Source: Bombardia bombarda
Lineage: Eukaryota; Ascomycota; Sordariomycetes; Sordariales; Lasiosphaeriaceae
Length of the DNA stretch: 64,000 bases
Direction of reading: 5' to 3'
Assembly: GCA_030512295.1 (NCBI GenBank)
Contig: JAULSR010000011.1
Location: 806,001 to 870,000 of the forward strand
Positions 31,869 through 42,665 of the stretch are shown here, piece by piece. The notes beneath the pieces are model-generated. The model had not been told where the DNA came from and did no database searches. It worked only from the letters and a program-made list of their open reading frames with translations. Position 1 is the stretch's first letter. The number at the start of each line of letters is the position of its first letter. Position numbers and translations under genes: made by a program.

Positions 31869-33977
31869 CTATTTGAATTGCTCATCAGCCTCCGCGAAGG
31901 TAATAATGACGTGGTTGGTTATAAATAAAAGCGGTGAGGGGATGGGCAATGCGTCTCCCTGTCGATCTATCGAATTGTTGAGTAACCTGTCTACCAAGCG
32001 GCTTGCCTCTTTACCGTCGGCTGAGCGCCACCACTGGCAGGCCAAGATCCACCGCTCACTCATATTGTTTACAATACTTGTCTCGCGTTTGTCCCTAAAG
32101 AGCCGTGTCAAAGCTTGGATGTCAGCATGGAGATACAAACTGAGAATGAGGTGGAGTTGCAAGGCCTCTGTTATGAGCGGCTGGACGCGGTCGAGGGCTG
32201 CAGCCGACCTCTCACTGTCGGGTTCACAGTAGGCGCGAAGCGGGAGCTTAATAGCGTCTTGACTAAGAGCCGCTGACTCTAAAAGAAACGAGATGTGGTC
32301 GAGCCGACCCTTCCAGGCAGCAAGACGGCCCATGAGCTCCAATCTCGAGCCCGACTCTGAGCTTGCTTTATTAGGCTGGGTTCGGGCCAGATTGCGGTAT
32401 TCCCAGAGCCATGATAAGGACCCACACAGACCCAGAGTGACATCTTCGACGAGACACATGTCGGCCGTGAGCAGATAGGGATCCCGCAGGACGTCGCAGA
32501 GTCTAGCGGTATCACGACCACCGGGTTCAAGGTCCAAACGTTTAAAAAGCTTGCCCAGCCCACCGGCGTCGTATGCCGCACTGGTCGACGCCAAGCCAAT
32601 GTTGAGTTCCTGGGGTCTGATTGTGGGACACTGGCCCAATATGAGAGAGATGTAGGTGTCGGTCTTGAACAAGTATGTGGCCAGCCTTTAGAGCGAACTA
32701 ACACAGTCAGTATGCCCAAATCTTCAGTGTTCTTTGCTCAAGGCGCGGGCGTCGTCACTCGCCTTATCCATCCTTGGCGGTACGATACCAGGTACGGCAC
32801 AAACGTTCCTGGAAAGTGAGTCTTTTCCTGGTATTCAGCTCTTTCAGCGTTGAAAATACCGATCTGCCTCATTGTAGCGATGAACAAGCCAAGAAGCAAA
32901 GACGCGCTTTGGATAAGGCCCCAACTCTATTTCAGCGCTCAAGTCAGCTAATACCTGTGTTTGGGCTTGAAACTCAAAGGAAAGTTGTGACGCACCTCTG
33001 TGTAAAGGGCGAAGATGATATTGAGCAGTATCGCCTGGTACTTTTCGAGTTGCCAGGGCTCGCATTCGCTTGGCAAATTCTCTCGCCTGGTCTACGGGGA
33101 GATAGTTCAGACGCCATCAGCTGGATATAACGTGCACAATAGGGCGACCTACCAGGCGGTCAAAATACTCATCCATCAATCGCTTGTGAGGCTCAATGGC
33201 GAGTTGCCCGACTCTTCCGCGCCGAAGCCAGCAGCCGACCATGATGACAGAGATACATTTATCGATCGGATCGCGGTCGAGATCGAGTGTCTCCATGTGG
33301 ATAAATGGCCAGGAGGCGTGAAACTCATCCACGTAGGTCTTGCAGCAACTGGCGGCCCAGGTTCTCGTGCCGGCCGGCGCTGACTCTAAAAGCGCATTCA
33401 GCGATTCCGGCTTCGTTTCTATCGCTTGCAAGAGGAGCTTGATTCCTTCCAAGGCTGGATCGACATCGTCGCCTGCAATATGTGGTTCCTGATGTCGTGT
33501 TTCGTGTATGACTTGTGGTACCAATGCCGACGTGGCCTCGAGGCATGGGCCGATCGAGTCGACTTGGGGGGAAGCTCGGCCGATGGATGATGTCTGGACG
33601 GCCGACAAGTCTATCTCAACATCACTCATATCGTCCTCGTCGTAACCATCTTGAGAAACGACGGACCGGCCATTGTAAGTGCAGACCACTTGTCTTTTGG
33701 CGCAGAGCGTGCACTGCGTGCTGCCATCGCCATTGCATTTGGTCTTGTTAGCGCGGCAGGCATCACAGGCTTGTCGCGAGCGGCGACTTGGCGTAGCATT
33801 GCTCGCTTCCTTAGCGTGTCGTGCTGAATGGCGCTGGAGAAGATCATTCCGGGTGAAAGAGCGGTGGCACTCTGGGCAGACAAAGGAAGGAGCCTGATGT
33901 GTGGCCTCATGTCGTCGCAGGTGCTCCTTGCGAAGGAAGCTCTTGCCGCAATGGCAGACGTGAGTTGCAGGCGGCAT
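31869..33977 (-). CDS. Transcription factor with two C2H2 fingers plus Zn2Cys6 and fungal-TF domain
   Basis: 638 aa from four exons: 33977 to about 33138, 33091-32996, 32926-32763 and 32685-31869. Finger 1 (7-27, C8-x-C10...H23-x3-H27) has unusual C-x-C spacing. Finger 2 is C34-x2-C37...H50-x3-H54. A basic stretch and Zn2Cys6 follow (C71-x2-C74-x6-C81-x7-C89-x2-C92-x6-C99). The middle region (WQLEKYQAILLNIIFALY, then ASLLLGLFIATMRQIGIF, FVPYLVSYRQGWIR) is the fungal-specific TF domain. The first intron is short: donor GTGCAC (46 nt) or GTTATA (40 nt), both phase 0, unresolved. The third intron is GC-AG (donor GCGAGT at 32762, acceptor CTAAAG), required to join W-I-R-L-A-T-Y-L-F. Divergent from the NmrA-like gene, so a possible local regulator. 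Confidence 0.85.
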
Positions 33978-34482
33978 TCCGGCGTTGGTTGGGAGCCGAG
34001 TTTGGTTAGTTGCGACATAGTAATACAAAAGGAGAACCGAGTGGGAGAAAGTGGGAGAAGGCGAGAGGAGTTTATTAAAGGCGGTGTCGGGAAAAGTTGG
34101 AGTAAGATAAGACATCAAGATTACGACGTGCGGGAGCCGAGCTGACTGACACGCCTGACATAATCCAAACATCCCACTCGGCTCCCACCATGGCCATTTG
34201 TCAACGACTCGATGGACTAATACGCATCCGGCCATCGCAAGGACATCACAGAGCGTGGACGTAATAATTCAAGAGATGATGTTCCGACTATATATTGGGC
34301 CTCACCCGGGCACTTTGATGGCATTACATTCGACACAACACTCTCACCATCAGCATCATCAACACCATCATCATCACTGAACACTGCACACAACAAGCCC
34401 GCCACCAACAATTCCAAACTCCGCACAACACTCTGCACAGCCACCTTGCCAACCTCTACAAACTCTATCCACTACCATCATC
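33978..34482. promoter_or_regulatory. Bidirectional promoter, TF gene / NmrA-like gene
   Basis: 505 bp separate the two divergent ATGs. It holds TATATA at about 34288 on the plus side and a (CAT/CAC)-rich microsatellite at 34330-34378 in the presumed leader of the plus-strand gene. Confidence 0.5.
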
Positions 34483-35400
34483 ATGTCTTCCACCCTCAAG
34501 AACATCGCCATCACCGGTGCTTCCGGCAGCCTCGGCTCTGTCATCTTCAAGAAGCTCCTCGACTCGGGCAAATTCAACATCCGCGTTCTCAAGCGCAGCA
34601 CCTCATCGGGCACCTTCCCGGCCGGCGTCGAGGTCATCGACGTCGACTTCGAGTCACCCGCGTCGCTCGAGGCGGCGCTGGCCGGCCAGGACGCCGTGAT
34701 CAACGCCATGTCTGTCTATGGCGACAACAGGCCGCACATGGCACTGGTCCGTGCCGCCGTTGCCGCTGGCGTCAAGCGCATCCTCCCCTCCGAGTTCGGC
34801 GCCAACCTTGACGCGCCCCTGACGCGCTCACTTCCCATCTTTGGCGGCAAGGTCGAGGTGGAGGAGTACCTCAAGCAGGCGGTTGCTGAGAACGCTGCCA
34901 TCTCGTATACGCTTGTCTTTAACGCGGCGTTTCTGGACTGGGGTCTGGAACATGATGTTTTGATCGCCGGTTCCATGCAGGCCAAGCCTGTCATCATCAA
35001 TGGTGGTGATCTGCTCTTCAGCGCCACGACGCTGGCAAGCGTGGGCGCTGCGGTGGTGGGTGTGCTGAGTCACCCGGAGGAGACGAAGAATAGGAGTGTA
35101 AGGGTGCATGATATCGTGCTGACGCAGAACAAGCTGCTAGCGATGGCGAGGGAGGTGGCGCCGCAGAAGGACTGGCAGATTGTGCATGCTGACTTGGATG
35201 CGATGGTGAAGGTGGCGGGAGAGAGGCTGGCGCAGGGGATTGTGGACATGGAGAGCGCCGGGCCGTTTCTGGCGAAGGCGACGCTGGATCCGGAGTATGG
35301 GTGTGTTTATGGGGAGAGCGAGTTGGACAATGAGTTGTTGGGGGTCAAGGGGGTGACAGAGGGGGAGGTGAAGGAGATGGTGAAGAAGTATTTGGCTTGA
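34483..35400 (+). CDS. NmrA-like / isoflavone-reductase-family NAD(P)-binding protein
   Basis: 305 aa, single exon. Atypical SDR with N-terminal glycine motif G12-A-S-G-S-L-G18 directly after ITG, an acidic turn typical of NmrA-like folds, and the conserved block RILPSEFGANLD (about 100-111) of phenylcoumaran-benzylic-ether/isoflavone reductase-like proteins. Fungal relatives either reduce aromatic or quinone metabolites or sense NADP. The usual catalytic Lys of plant enzymes is not obvious: the region after FGANLD reads FGGKVEVEEYLK, so K at about 122 may serve. Divergent from the transcription factor, which suggests co-regulation. Family sure, reaction unknown. Confidence 0.88.
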   Translation: MSSTLKNIAITGASGSLGSVIFKKLLDSGKFNIRVLKRSTSSGTFPAGVEVIDVDFESPASLEAALAGQDAVINAMSVYGDNRPHMALVRAAVAAGVKRILPSEFGANLDAPLTRSLPIFGGKVEVEEYLKQAVAENAAISYTLVFNAAFLDWGLEHDVLIAGSMQAKPVIINGGDLLFSATTLASVGAAVVGVLSHPEETKNRSVRVHDIVLTQNKLLAMAREVAPQKDWQIVHADLDAMVKVAGERLAQGIVDMESAGPFLAKATLDPEYGCVYGESELDNELLGVKGVTEGEVKEMVKKYLA

Positions 35401-35881
35401 GTCATTGGTTGAGGGCTTTTGTTTTGTTTGCTTAGGGGATGATGATTGAAGGCTGACAATATTGGTTCCTTTTTGGCTTTAATACTTTGCCCAGTCCTTA
35501 TGTGGCGATGATAACCTCGGCACGGCCCTCTAGTCCACTGCTTGATCAAATAGTTGATAGCTACCTAGGTACCATTAGCCCTCTTTGTATTCTTTAGTCT
35601 GGTGTTTTCGAGTTGAAGTGGAGACATGCGACTGTTGCCTGATTTCTTCAACTTGTACAGTCATTCAGGTGGGCCGTGGGTGAAGAACAGAGATGGTGAG
35701 TGAGCCCAAATGGAGTTAGCCGACAAAACAGTTCCCACCAATTGTCTGTTGGTCTCAGATTATTGACTATCGCCAATCACGTGGAGTTAGGCAGCTTTGA
35801 GTCCTGGCTGAACCTCTTGAACCTTCAGCTCTGGATGACACAATCAATCTCAATCCATCCTCATCACTGATCAGATCAACC
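35401..35881. other. Intergenic between NmrA-like and HET genes
   Basis: 3' flank of one gene and promoter of the next; nothing else recognised. Confidence 0.5.
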
Positions 35882-38059
35882 ATGGCTGTCTCACAACCCA
35901 CCAGATTGTGCATCTTTTGCCGTCAGATCGAATCAACCTCTGCACCCTGTCCCACGCTTGAAGCCATTCCGACACCTGCGCCAGGATCCCACCCAATCGC
36001 GACTCTCCCCCCCGCGCCCGTCACACCCCTCCCGTCAACCGACCAGGATTTGCTCGACAATCTCAGACAGAGACCAAGCCAGCTATGCCCACGGTGCGAA
36101 GACTACGACATTGTCAAAGTCTTTAGAGAGGCTCAGCCTCTAGACGTCACCCAGCAGTACCTCGACAAGGGAGAGGACGGCCACGACAACCACAACCAAG
36201 AAACCTACGATGCAACCATCAAAAAGTCGGAAATCCCCCTAGGCCAACTCTCGTCACTGCACCTAGCCCCCTCTTGCCCCCTCTGTCGACTCATCTACCG
36301 CATCCTGCCAAGAACTGGCCTCGAGCCAACAGACAACGTCCTCCGTCTCATCCCCTACCGCTTCCACCTGCGCATCAACGGCTGGCACACTGTCCTGCCC
36401 AAGACCAAAGCAGAGCTGGCCATCTATCTCGGCCTGTACATATCCGACCTCCCCATCCCTCTCGGCCTCCCCCTAAACAGAGACGGCATAGCCTACCGCC
36501 CAGCCAACATGAAGGGCGAAGCCATCGCCCTGACACCCGAAAGCTGTTTCCCCGGCCGCAAGCTTCATAGCGCAAAACTCATCACCCCTCTGATCGAATA
36601 CGCCATGCCGAAGAAAGCTCTCGCCTACTGCTTCACCCACTGTGGCGCCCTCTGCTCAACACCCCAGCCCCCCGAGCTCCAAACCGCCCTCATGATCGAT
36701 GTTGCCACCCGAACTGTAGCCCCCTGTCCCCCCGACTGCCAATACTTTGCCCTAAGCTACGTCTGGGGCGGCCTGATACCCCAACCAGGCGCGCTCGAGA
36801 GTCACACGCTCCCACAGACAATCGAAGACGCCATCACCGTCACCCTCAACATGGGCTACACCTATCTCTGGGTCGACGCCCTCTGCATCGACCAAACTCC
36901 CGACCCGACCCCCGCGCAAGCTGCCGCCAAGCGCGCCCAGCTGCAGATGATGGACCTCATCTACGGCTGCGCCGTGCTGACGCTCGTTGCCATGGCGGGG
37001 GATAACTCTGCCGCTGGGCTGCCTGGCGTCTCACCGACCTCGCCGAGGGTCAGACAGGCGCATGAGATGATTGGCGGGCGGGAGTTTGTCACTGTACCGC
37101 CGACGTTAGATGCAGAGCAGGATGCGTCGACGTGGGATACGAGGGCGTGGACGTTGCAGGAGCGGGTGTTGTCGACGAGGAAGTTGTATTTTACGGCGAG
37201 TCAGATGCATTTTACGTGTGGGAGGGTGAATATCGGGGAAGCGACGGATGATGATACCAGTAGCACGGAGCTGGATTTGTTGGATCAGGTGAAAGCACCA
37301 CAGCGTGTTGCGCCCACTGGTCCCGCTAATACGGTAAAAGCAGGACTTGGAGTGCCCGACTGGGATAGGGTGGGATATATGGGAATTTTGACGAATTATA
37401 CCGGACGCAGCATGACAAACGCCTCCGACAGCCTGAATGCTTTTCTGGGTGTTATTTCGGTCTTCTCCAAGCCCCTACTCCCCCAGTACCCCTTTATCTG
37501 GGGTCTTCCCCTGCGCACCGACCCGCAGTTTCTGGGATGGATGCACGACCGGCGGCAATCTTCTCCTGACCTCCCTGCGCGAAGGAGGGATTTTCCCAGT
37601 TGGTCGTGGGCAGGTTGGCATGGGGAAGTATTGCTTGACAGCATGCTCCCGACCAATATCTACTCCAATACACAGATGGAGCAACACAGGGATTTGACCG
37701 TGCGGTTCACAGGGGTGGAGGGGAAGGAACTCGAGGTGGAGGGGTGGATTGCACGGGTAAGGGTGAGGACTGAGGTGTTTAGTGAGGTTGTTGTTGATGG
37801 GATTGTTGATAAAGGGGAAGAAGAGGAACATGTGATTGGGAGTATCAAGGAGAGGAACTTGATGCATAATAATAGTCTGCCGACGGGGACGTACAGCTGC
37901 TTGGTGGTGGAGAGAGTGACACATCCGCTGTTTGTGGGCGGGCCGGCTGATAGGGAGAGGGTGTTTATGATTGTTTTGGACTGGGTTGGGGGGAGGAGGT
38001 GGTGGCAGAGAGGAAGACGATGGCTGTGTTGGCGCCGTTCACAGGGGAGAATTTTATGA
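35882..38059 (+). CDS. Heterokaryon-incompatibility (HET) domain protein
   Basis: 725 aa, single exon. The HET domain starts at about residue 288 with YFALSYVWGG, continues with the TLPQTIEDAITVTLNMGYTYLWVDALCIDQ block, and ends with the DTRAWTLQERVLSTRKLYFT block, all hallmark motifs. The first about 280 residues include a CxxC-type pattern (LCIFCRQIE; LCPRCEDYD; CPLCRLI) that may be a small zinc-binding region common in HET proteins. The C-terminal half includes NASDSLNAFLGVISVF and FPSWSWAGWHG, also typical. Such proteins act in non-self recognition or cell-death pathways, or have unknown roles. No NACHT, repeat or prion-like partner domain is seen. A possible 55-nt GT-AG intron at 37289 was rejected because splicing breaks the frame. 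Confidence 0.93.
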   Translation: MAVSQPTRLCIFCRQIESTSAPCPTLEAIPTPAPGSHPIATLPPAPVTPLPSTDQDLLDNLRQRPSQLCPRCEDYDIVKVFREAQPLDVTQQYLDKGEDGHDNHNQETYDATIKKSEIPLGQLSSLHLAPSCPLCRLIYRILPRTGLEPTDNVLRLIPYRFHLRINGWHTVLPKTKAELAIYLGLYISDLPIPLGLPLNRDGIAYRPANMKGEAIALTPESCFPGRKLHSAKLITPLIEYAMPKKALAYCFTHCGALCSTPQPPELQTALMIDVATRTVAPCPPDCQYFALSYVWGGLIPQPGALESHTLPQTIEDAITVTLNMGYTYLWVDALCIDQTPDPTPAQAAAKRAQLQMMDLIYGCAVLTLVAMAGDNSAAGLPGVSPTSPRVRQAHEMIGGREFVTVPPTLDAEQDASTWDTRAWTLQERVLSTRKLYFTASQMHFTCGRVNIGEATDDDTSSTELDLLDQVKAPQRVAPTGPANTVKAGLGVPDWDRVGYMGILTNYTGRSMTNASDSLNAFLGVISVFSKPLLPQYPFIWGLPLRTDPQFLGWMHDRRQSSPDLPARRRDFPSWSWAGWHGEVLLDSMLPTNIYSNTQMEQHRDLTVRFTGVEGKELEVEGWIARVRVRTEVFSEVVVDGIVDKGEEEEHVIGSIKERNLMHNNSLPTGTYSCLVVERVTHPLFVGGPADRERVFMIVLDWVGGRRWWQRGRRWLCWRRSQGRIL

Positions 38060-38240
38060 GGGTCGGGGTTGCCAAGAGGAGGGTGAGGTTGGTTTAGAAT
38101 AGGGGATGATTGGGGATATTATGTAGATTGGGGATTTGGTCAGGTCACCTTCGTTGTGGCATTTATGGAACATGGGCAAAAGGTTAAGCAATTTGAAGTG
38201 CGGTATTTCACCACCAAACGCAACTGTGTACAAATATCTC

Positions 38241-40190
38241 CTACTCCGGAATCTGGTGCTCGCTCGCCGAAACACCCTCCCGCCACTGGTAGCTCGCCGC
38301 GACGTGCTCATCCATGGGATGCTTTTGTCCAACCTTGCCGTAAAAGTTCTCCCGGTAGGTCCCGCCAGGGGCTGCGTAGTCGTCCCAGAATAGGCCTCGT
38401 TTTCGCAACTCGGGAAGAAGAAGCTCGATGATATCCTTGAACGACTGGGGGAATAGTGCATATGCCTGGATTGTTTGGTGCTATTATCAGTAAACCACTT
38501 TCCGTGAAAGATGGAACTCTGACTCACAAAGTTGAAGCCATCAACATCCGTCTCCTCCACCCATGTCTCAAGCCCATCGGCCACTTGAGCTGCCGTGCCG
38601 ACGAAGATCGGGCCATTGCCACCAATGCTGACATGCTCGGCAACCGTGTGCTTGGTCCACTTTGAATTGGTGGGCGAGAAACGTGCGTATGCCTCCACGG
38701 TCGATCTATGCATTCATCATCGTTAGCACCGTCCATATATCCAACCTCGCACATGGTGTAGCAAAAGCACAACTCACCTCACAGCATTGCTCTCCACCTC
38801 CCTCAACTCCTCCTCGTCCCCATACTGATTCAGATCCATCCCCGTCCACCCCCCAAACAGTGCCAGTGCCCCCTCATGCGATGCATACTTCCTGAAATCC
38901 TTTATCTTCTCCAGCGCCTCCTCTTCCGTCCGACCCAGAATCGGCGTCACCAGCGCCAGCACCTTGATCTTACTCGGATCCCGTCCAAACTGCTCCTTTG
39001 CCAACTGTCTGACCTCGGCGATGCTCTTGGCGCAGACCTGCGGCGCGTGTGCCGATACGAAGATGGCCTCGGCGTGCTGCGCGGCAAAGATCTTGCCGGC
39101 CTTGGAGGTGCCGGCCTGCAGCAGCAGGGGCGTGCGCTGCGGGGAGGGCTGAACGATGGCGGGGCCGGGCACGTCGAAGAATTTCCCGTGGTGGTTGATT
39201 TGCCGGACGAGGGACGGGTCGGTGTAGATGCCGTTAGCGCGGTCTAGCTTGACGGCGTCGTCGCGCCAGGAGGACTGGAAGAGCTTGTACATGACTTTCA
39301 TGTATTCCTCTGCTTGGGCGTAGCGGTCGTCGTGCTGGGGGCTGTCAGGGAGTTGTGAAGAGGGACGGGATGGGAAAGGGGTGGCTTACGGCTGCTTGTT
39401 CGCCTCGGCCCATGTTTCTGGCGGCTGAGTCGAGGTAGCTGGTTACGACCTGTGCATCGTCAGTTCAACCTTCATAGGCAAAGATGTACATCTCTATCTT
39501 ACGTTCCATCCAAGGCTGTTTGTTATGTTGTTAGCAACTGGTACGAGAGTAATATCTGAAGGTGTGAAGCACATACCGTCCCTTGGTGAGGTGATCTACC
39601 GTCGCCAGTCTTCGCGCAAGATGGTATGGCTGCTCATAGGTTGTGGAGATGGTGACGCCAAATCCGATGCTCTTGGTTGCCGCAGCCATGGCTGGGACAA
39701 CAGACAGAGGCTCGTTGACGGGCCATTGAGCGCCAGTGATGATGGCAGGATCCAGGGATTTCTTGTAAACATCATAGCCTCCTGTTCTTTTGGTCAGTAT
39801 CGTGAAACGTGGACTAGAATGATGTTCAACTAACCGAGAACATCTGCGATAAAGATGCCATGGAATTTGGCTTCTTCTAGCAGTTTCGCCAGTTCGACCC
39901 AGTGGTCAATGTCTGTGAAGCGGTGAGATTGATCATCAGGGTGACGCCAAAGTCCTGGCGATTGATGTCCGCTGCCTGCACGGTTATTAGATTATGAGAT
40001 CTCTGGATTATTAATGCTGGAACTGTGCTGCGGACTTTGGGCTGACGGCGGTGGATATAGTGTGGCATGGGTATAACAGGGGGAGGTATGTCAGCCTTGA
40101 AAACTTTGACTTACACATCTCGACAAAGGCATTGATGATGAGACTCTTCCTGGGCTTTGCAGCAGGGGTGTCATTCTGGGGGGTTGCCAT
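38241..40190 (-). CDS. FMN-dependent monooxygenase, NtaA/SnaA/DszA family (copy 1)
   Basis: 484 aa from eight exons: 40190-40115, 39975-39835, 39781-39577, 39515-39503, 39449-39390, 39334-38778, 38705-38528 and 38465-38241. All seven introns are GT-AG (139, 53, 61, 53, 55, 72 and 62 nt). Joins read M-C-S-G-H-Q-S-P-G-L-W, V-L-G-G-Y-D-V, K-G-R-L-G-W-N-V-V-T-S-Y and Q-A-A-H-D-D-R-Y. The fourth exon is only 13 nt. Core motifs of the luciferase-like fold are intact: FHGIFIADVLGGYD, WPVNEPLSVVPAMA, GFGVTISTTYEQPYHLAR, RLGWNVVTSY, and PFLLxAG-type TPLLLQAGTSKAG. These enzymes use FMNH2 and O2 supplied by a separate flavin reductase to oxidise aminopolycarboxylates, sulfones or similar compounds. No signal peptide. 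Substrate unknown. Divergent from the MDR gene. Confidence 0.9.
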
Positions 40191-41126
40191 GATTACTGAT
40201 TGCAGCCGATAGGGCACGGAGAGAATGCACTGTGAGTCAGTGGGTGAGTTCTGTTCCGGAGAATTCGATGATGAAATTGATAGGATAGATGGCGTTGAGA
40301 TATAGTGTTGAGATATCAAAAGTTCAGCAGCTTGATCACAATAACGACAATATGGCTTCCCGATATAGTCGTCAATTTTCTCGAATGGATCTAGATAAGA
40401 AGGTTATCGGTAGGTAGGTAGTTTGCGATTAGCTTGGTGGTGGACAGTCTTTGTCGGTCTTTCTCCGAGATTCGGGTCTTGGTTTGGCGATTGCGTGATT
40501 GAGGTGCGGATGGCGCTCGACGCTGCCAGTGCCGCCCAGCCAAACCAGTGCGGAGAAGCTCCCGAGACGCTGGCGCCCGGATGCAAGATGGCAGCAATTG
40601 GCCACGGCTGTCCTCCCGAAAGACAGGTATTCAGCAATAAGAGGGTGGGGGTTGCTGTCAAGGTTAGCAGGTGCCTGTCCATGTGCCTGTCCAGGTGCGC
40701 GATGGATCAACAAAGTGGACATGGCCAATGTGGCAGCACAACACTCGCAGTCCAATTACCAATAATCCCGGTTGGCCCTCGATTGCGCAATCCACGCCTT
40801 GATTTGTAATTTGCCATTGTCGACGGGAGACCGGGGATTAATTTCAAACTCCACTGGCAACTGAAGACTGTTCCGGACTGCAGCACGTATTGACGTATCT
40901 TTGGTTTTCAGCGTGTCCAGCAGATCACTGCAGACATTATTTCCGGACCGTACCTGGCAAAATAAAAACAAAACTTGATCAAACCCGGCTGTCTTGTACT
41001 CTTGTCCATCATTGTCCGCAGCGAGTATAGCACCCACAGTACTGCATCGTGCCTGCCCGACCTGCTTCCTTCCCGATCTGCCCACTGTTGACGCTGATCG
41101 GGCCTTCCTCTCCCATCGTCGAAGCC
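40191..41126. promoter_or_regulatory. Divergent promoter region, monooxygenase copy 1 / MDR reductase
   Basis: 936 bp between ATGs. Overlapping open frames here are short and antisense to one another, with no motif. Likely shared control region. Confidence 0.4.
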
Positions 41127-42665
41127 ATGCCTTCCTTCCTCCACCGTTTGTCGTTTCAAAAATCATCCAGAAAGTCCCAGGAGGCGCCTTCCACAACAAG
41201 CCCGAGCTCCACACCCGAGGTCCAGGTCGAGCCATTGCCCCTTCCCACACCCGAGACGCAGACAGTGCTCCTCCTGCATGGCGCAAGACAGCAATATCAG
41301 GTGACCGAGAACTACCCGGTCCCACAACTTACGGGAGAGCACGAGGTGCTTGTGAGGGCACAGGCCATTGGTCTCAACCCGATAGACTGGAAAGCACCGT
41401 GGGTTCACCTAGACCTTCGCACCTTCCTTGGCAGACAGCATGATACTGACAAGCCCCGCAGAGATTTCAACTTTGCCATCCCCGAGCTGCCCTACATCTC
41501 AGGGAGAGAGCTAGCCGGCGAGGTGGTCCAGATACCCAGACATGAATCCCGTCTAAAAGTCAAAGACAGGGTGCGTCTCCATCTCACCCCAATATCCGTT
41601 GCTACTCACCGCATCTGAACCCAACTAATAATCTCAACACAAACAGGTCCTGGTGATATCCACAGACTACCGGGACCTCCGCAAAGCCGCCTACCAGCAA
41701 TATGTCGTAGCATTCGACTACAACACCGTTCGCCTCCCGCCCACCCTCTCACCAGAAGAAGGTTCAACGCTCGGCGTAGCCTTTGTCGCAGCCGCCCTCG
41801 CCCTGGGCGTGTGCATGGGCGTCGATTTCTCGTCCGTCCTCGACGGGCCCAACCTCCACAGTCTCCTCCGCAAGGTCGCGCCGGAGCTGATCCCTGAAGA
41901 TGTCCGCCAAGAGTGCGTCGACGGCATTCGGGACCACGAGCGAGCGACGACGGGTGACTGGCTTGCCATTTGGGGTGGTGCGTACTCACTCCCCTCTTCT
42001 CTTCCCACTTTATTGACTTATGTCACTGACGCAATGATGGAATAGGCTCCTCCACCTCCGCCAACCTGACCATCCAGCTCGCCAAGCTCGCCGGCCTCAA
42101 GACGATCGCCATCGTCGACAAGGCCAAGCACGGCGTCCGGCTGGCCAACCACCGCGTCATCCGCACTGATCTGCTCGTTGACAGTCACGACCCGCAGCGG
42201 GCGGTCGACATCATCCGCGGGAATCTGCAGGGCAAGCTGCGTTTTGGCATCGACACGCGGGGGCGCGAGTCGGCGACCAGTTTGTTGCAGGCGCTGTCGC
42301 CGGGGAATCTTAGCCCCTCCTCCTCGTCCAAAGCAGGGACGGACGGCACACCGCCCTCCCCGCCCGCAACGCCGCATGACTCCACGCAGCTGTCGGCGCA
42401 TCTGATTGGATTAACGGGGCTGCCGAAGCAGAGCGCGCCGGAGGGGACGTTGTTCCACACTGTCCCGATTAAGCTGTTCCATGAGGTGCCGGCGGTTGGG
42501 AGGGTGATGGTGGAGTGGCTGGAGAGGTTGTTAGAGAAGGGGCTGGTTTCGCCGCCGGAGATTATTGATGTTGAGCAGGGGCTGGAGAGTGTTAATAAGG
42601 GGTTGGATCGGATGAGGAAGGGAGAGATTAGTGGGGGAAAGCTGGTTGTTCGGGTTGCAGCGTAG
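41127..42665 (+). CDS. Zinc-independent MDR oxidoreductase (enoyl-reductase/quinone-oxidoreductase-like)
   Basis: 443 aa. Exons 41127-41398, 41462-41570, 41647-41977 and 42046-42665; introns 63, 76 and 68 nt. Joins: D-W-K-A-P-D-F-N-F, K-D-R-V-L-V-I-S and I-W-G-G-S-S-T-S-A-N. Features: QAIGLNPIDWKAP, SGRELAGEVVQ, then the nucleotide-binding WGGSSTSANLTIQLAKLAG and H-R-V-I. The glycine pattern is that of trans-acting enoyl reductases and fungal ToxD/LovC-like MDR proteins; zinc ligands are not evident. A disordered Ser/Pro-rich insert (about NLSPSSSSKAGTDGTPPSPPATPHD) lies in the C-terminal half. No PKS is in the window, so a stand-alone enone or quinone reductase is likelier. Start is the first true ATG. 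Confidence 0.9.

Noticed and set aside
37289..37343. Candidate GT-AG intron in the HET gene (GTGAAA...GCTAAT...CAG)
   Set aside because: It is 55 nt; removal shifts the frame to an early stop, while the unspliced frame continues into conserved HET-family sequence.
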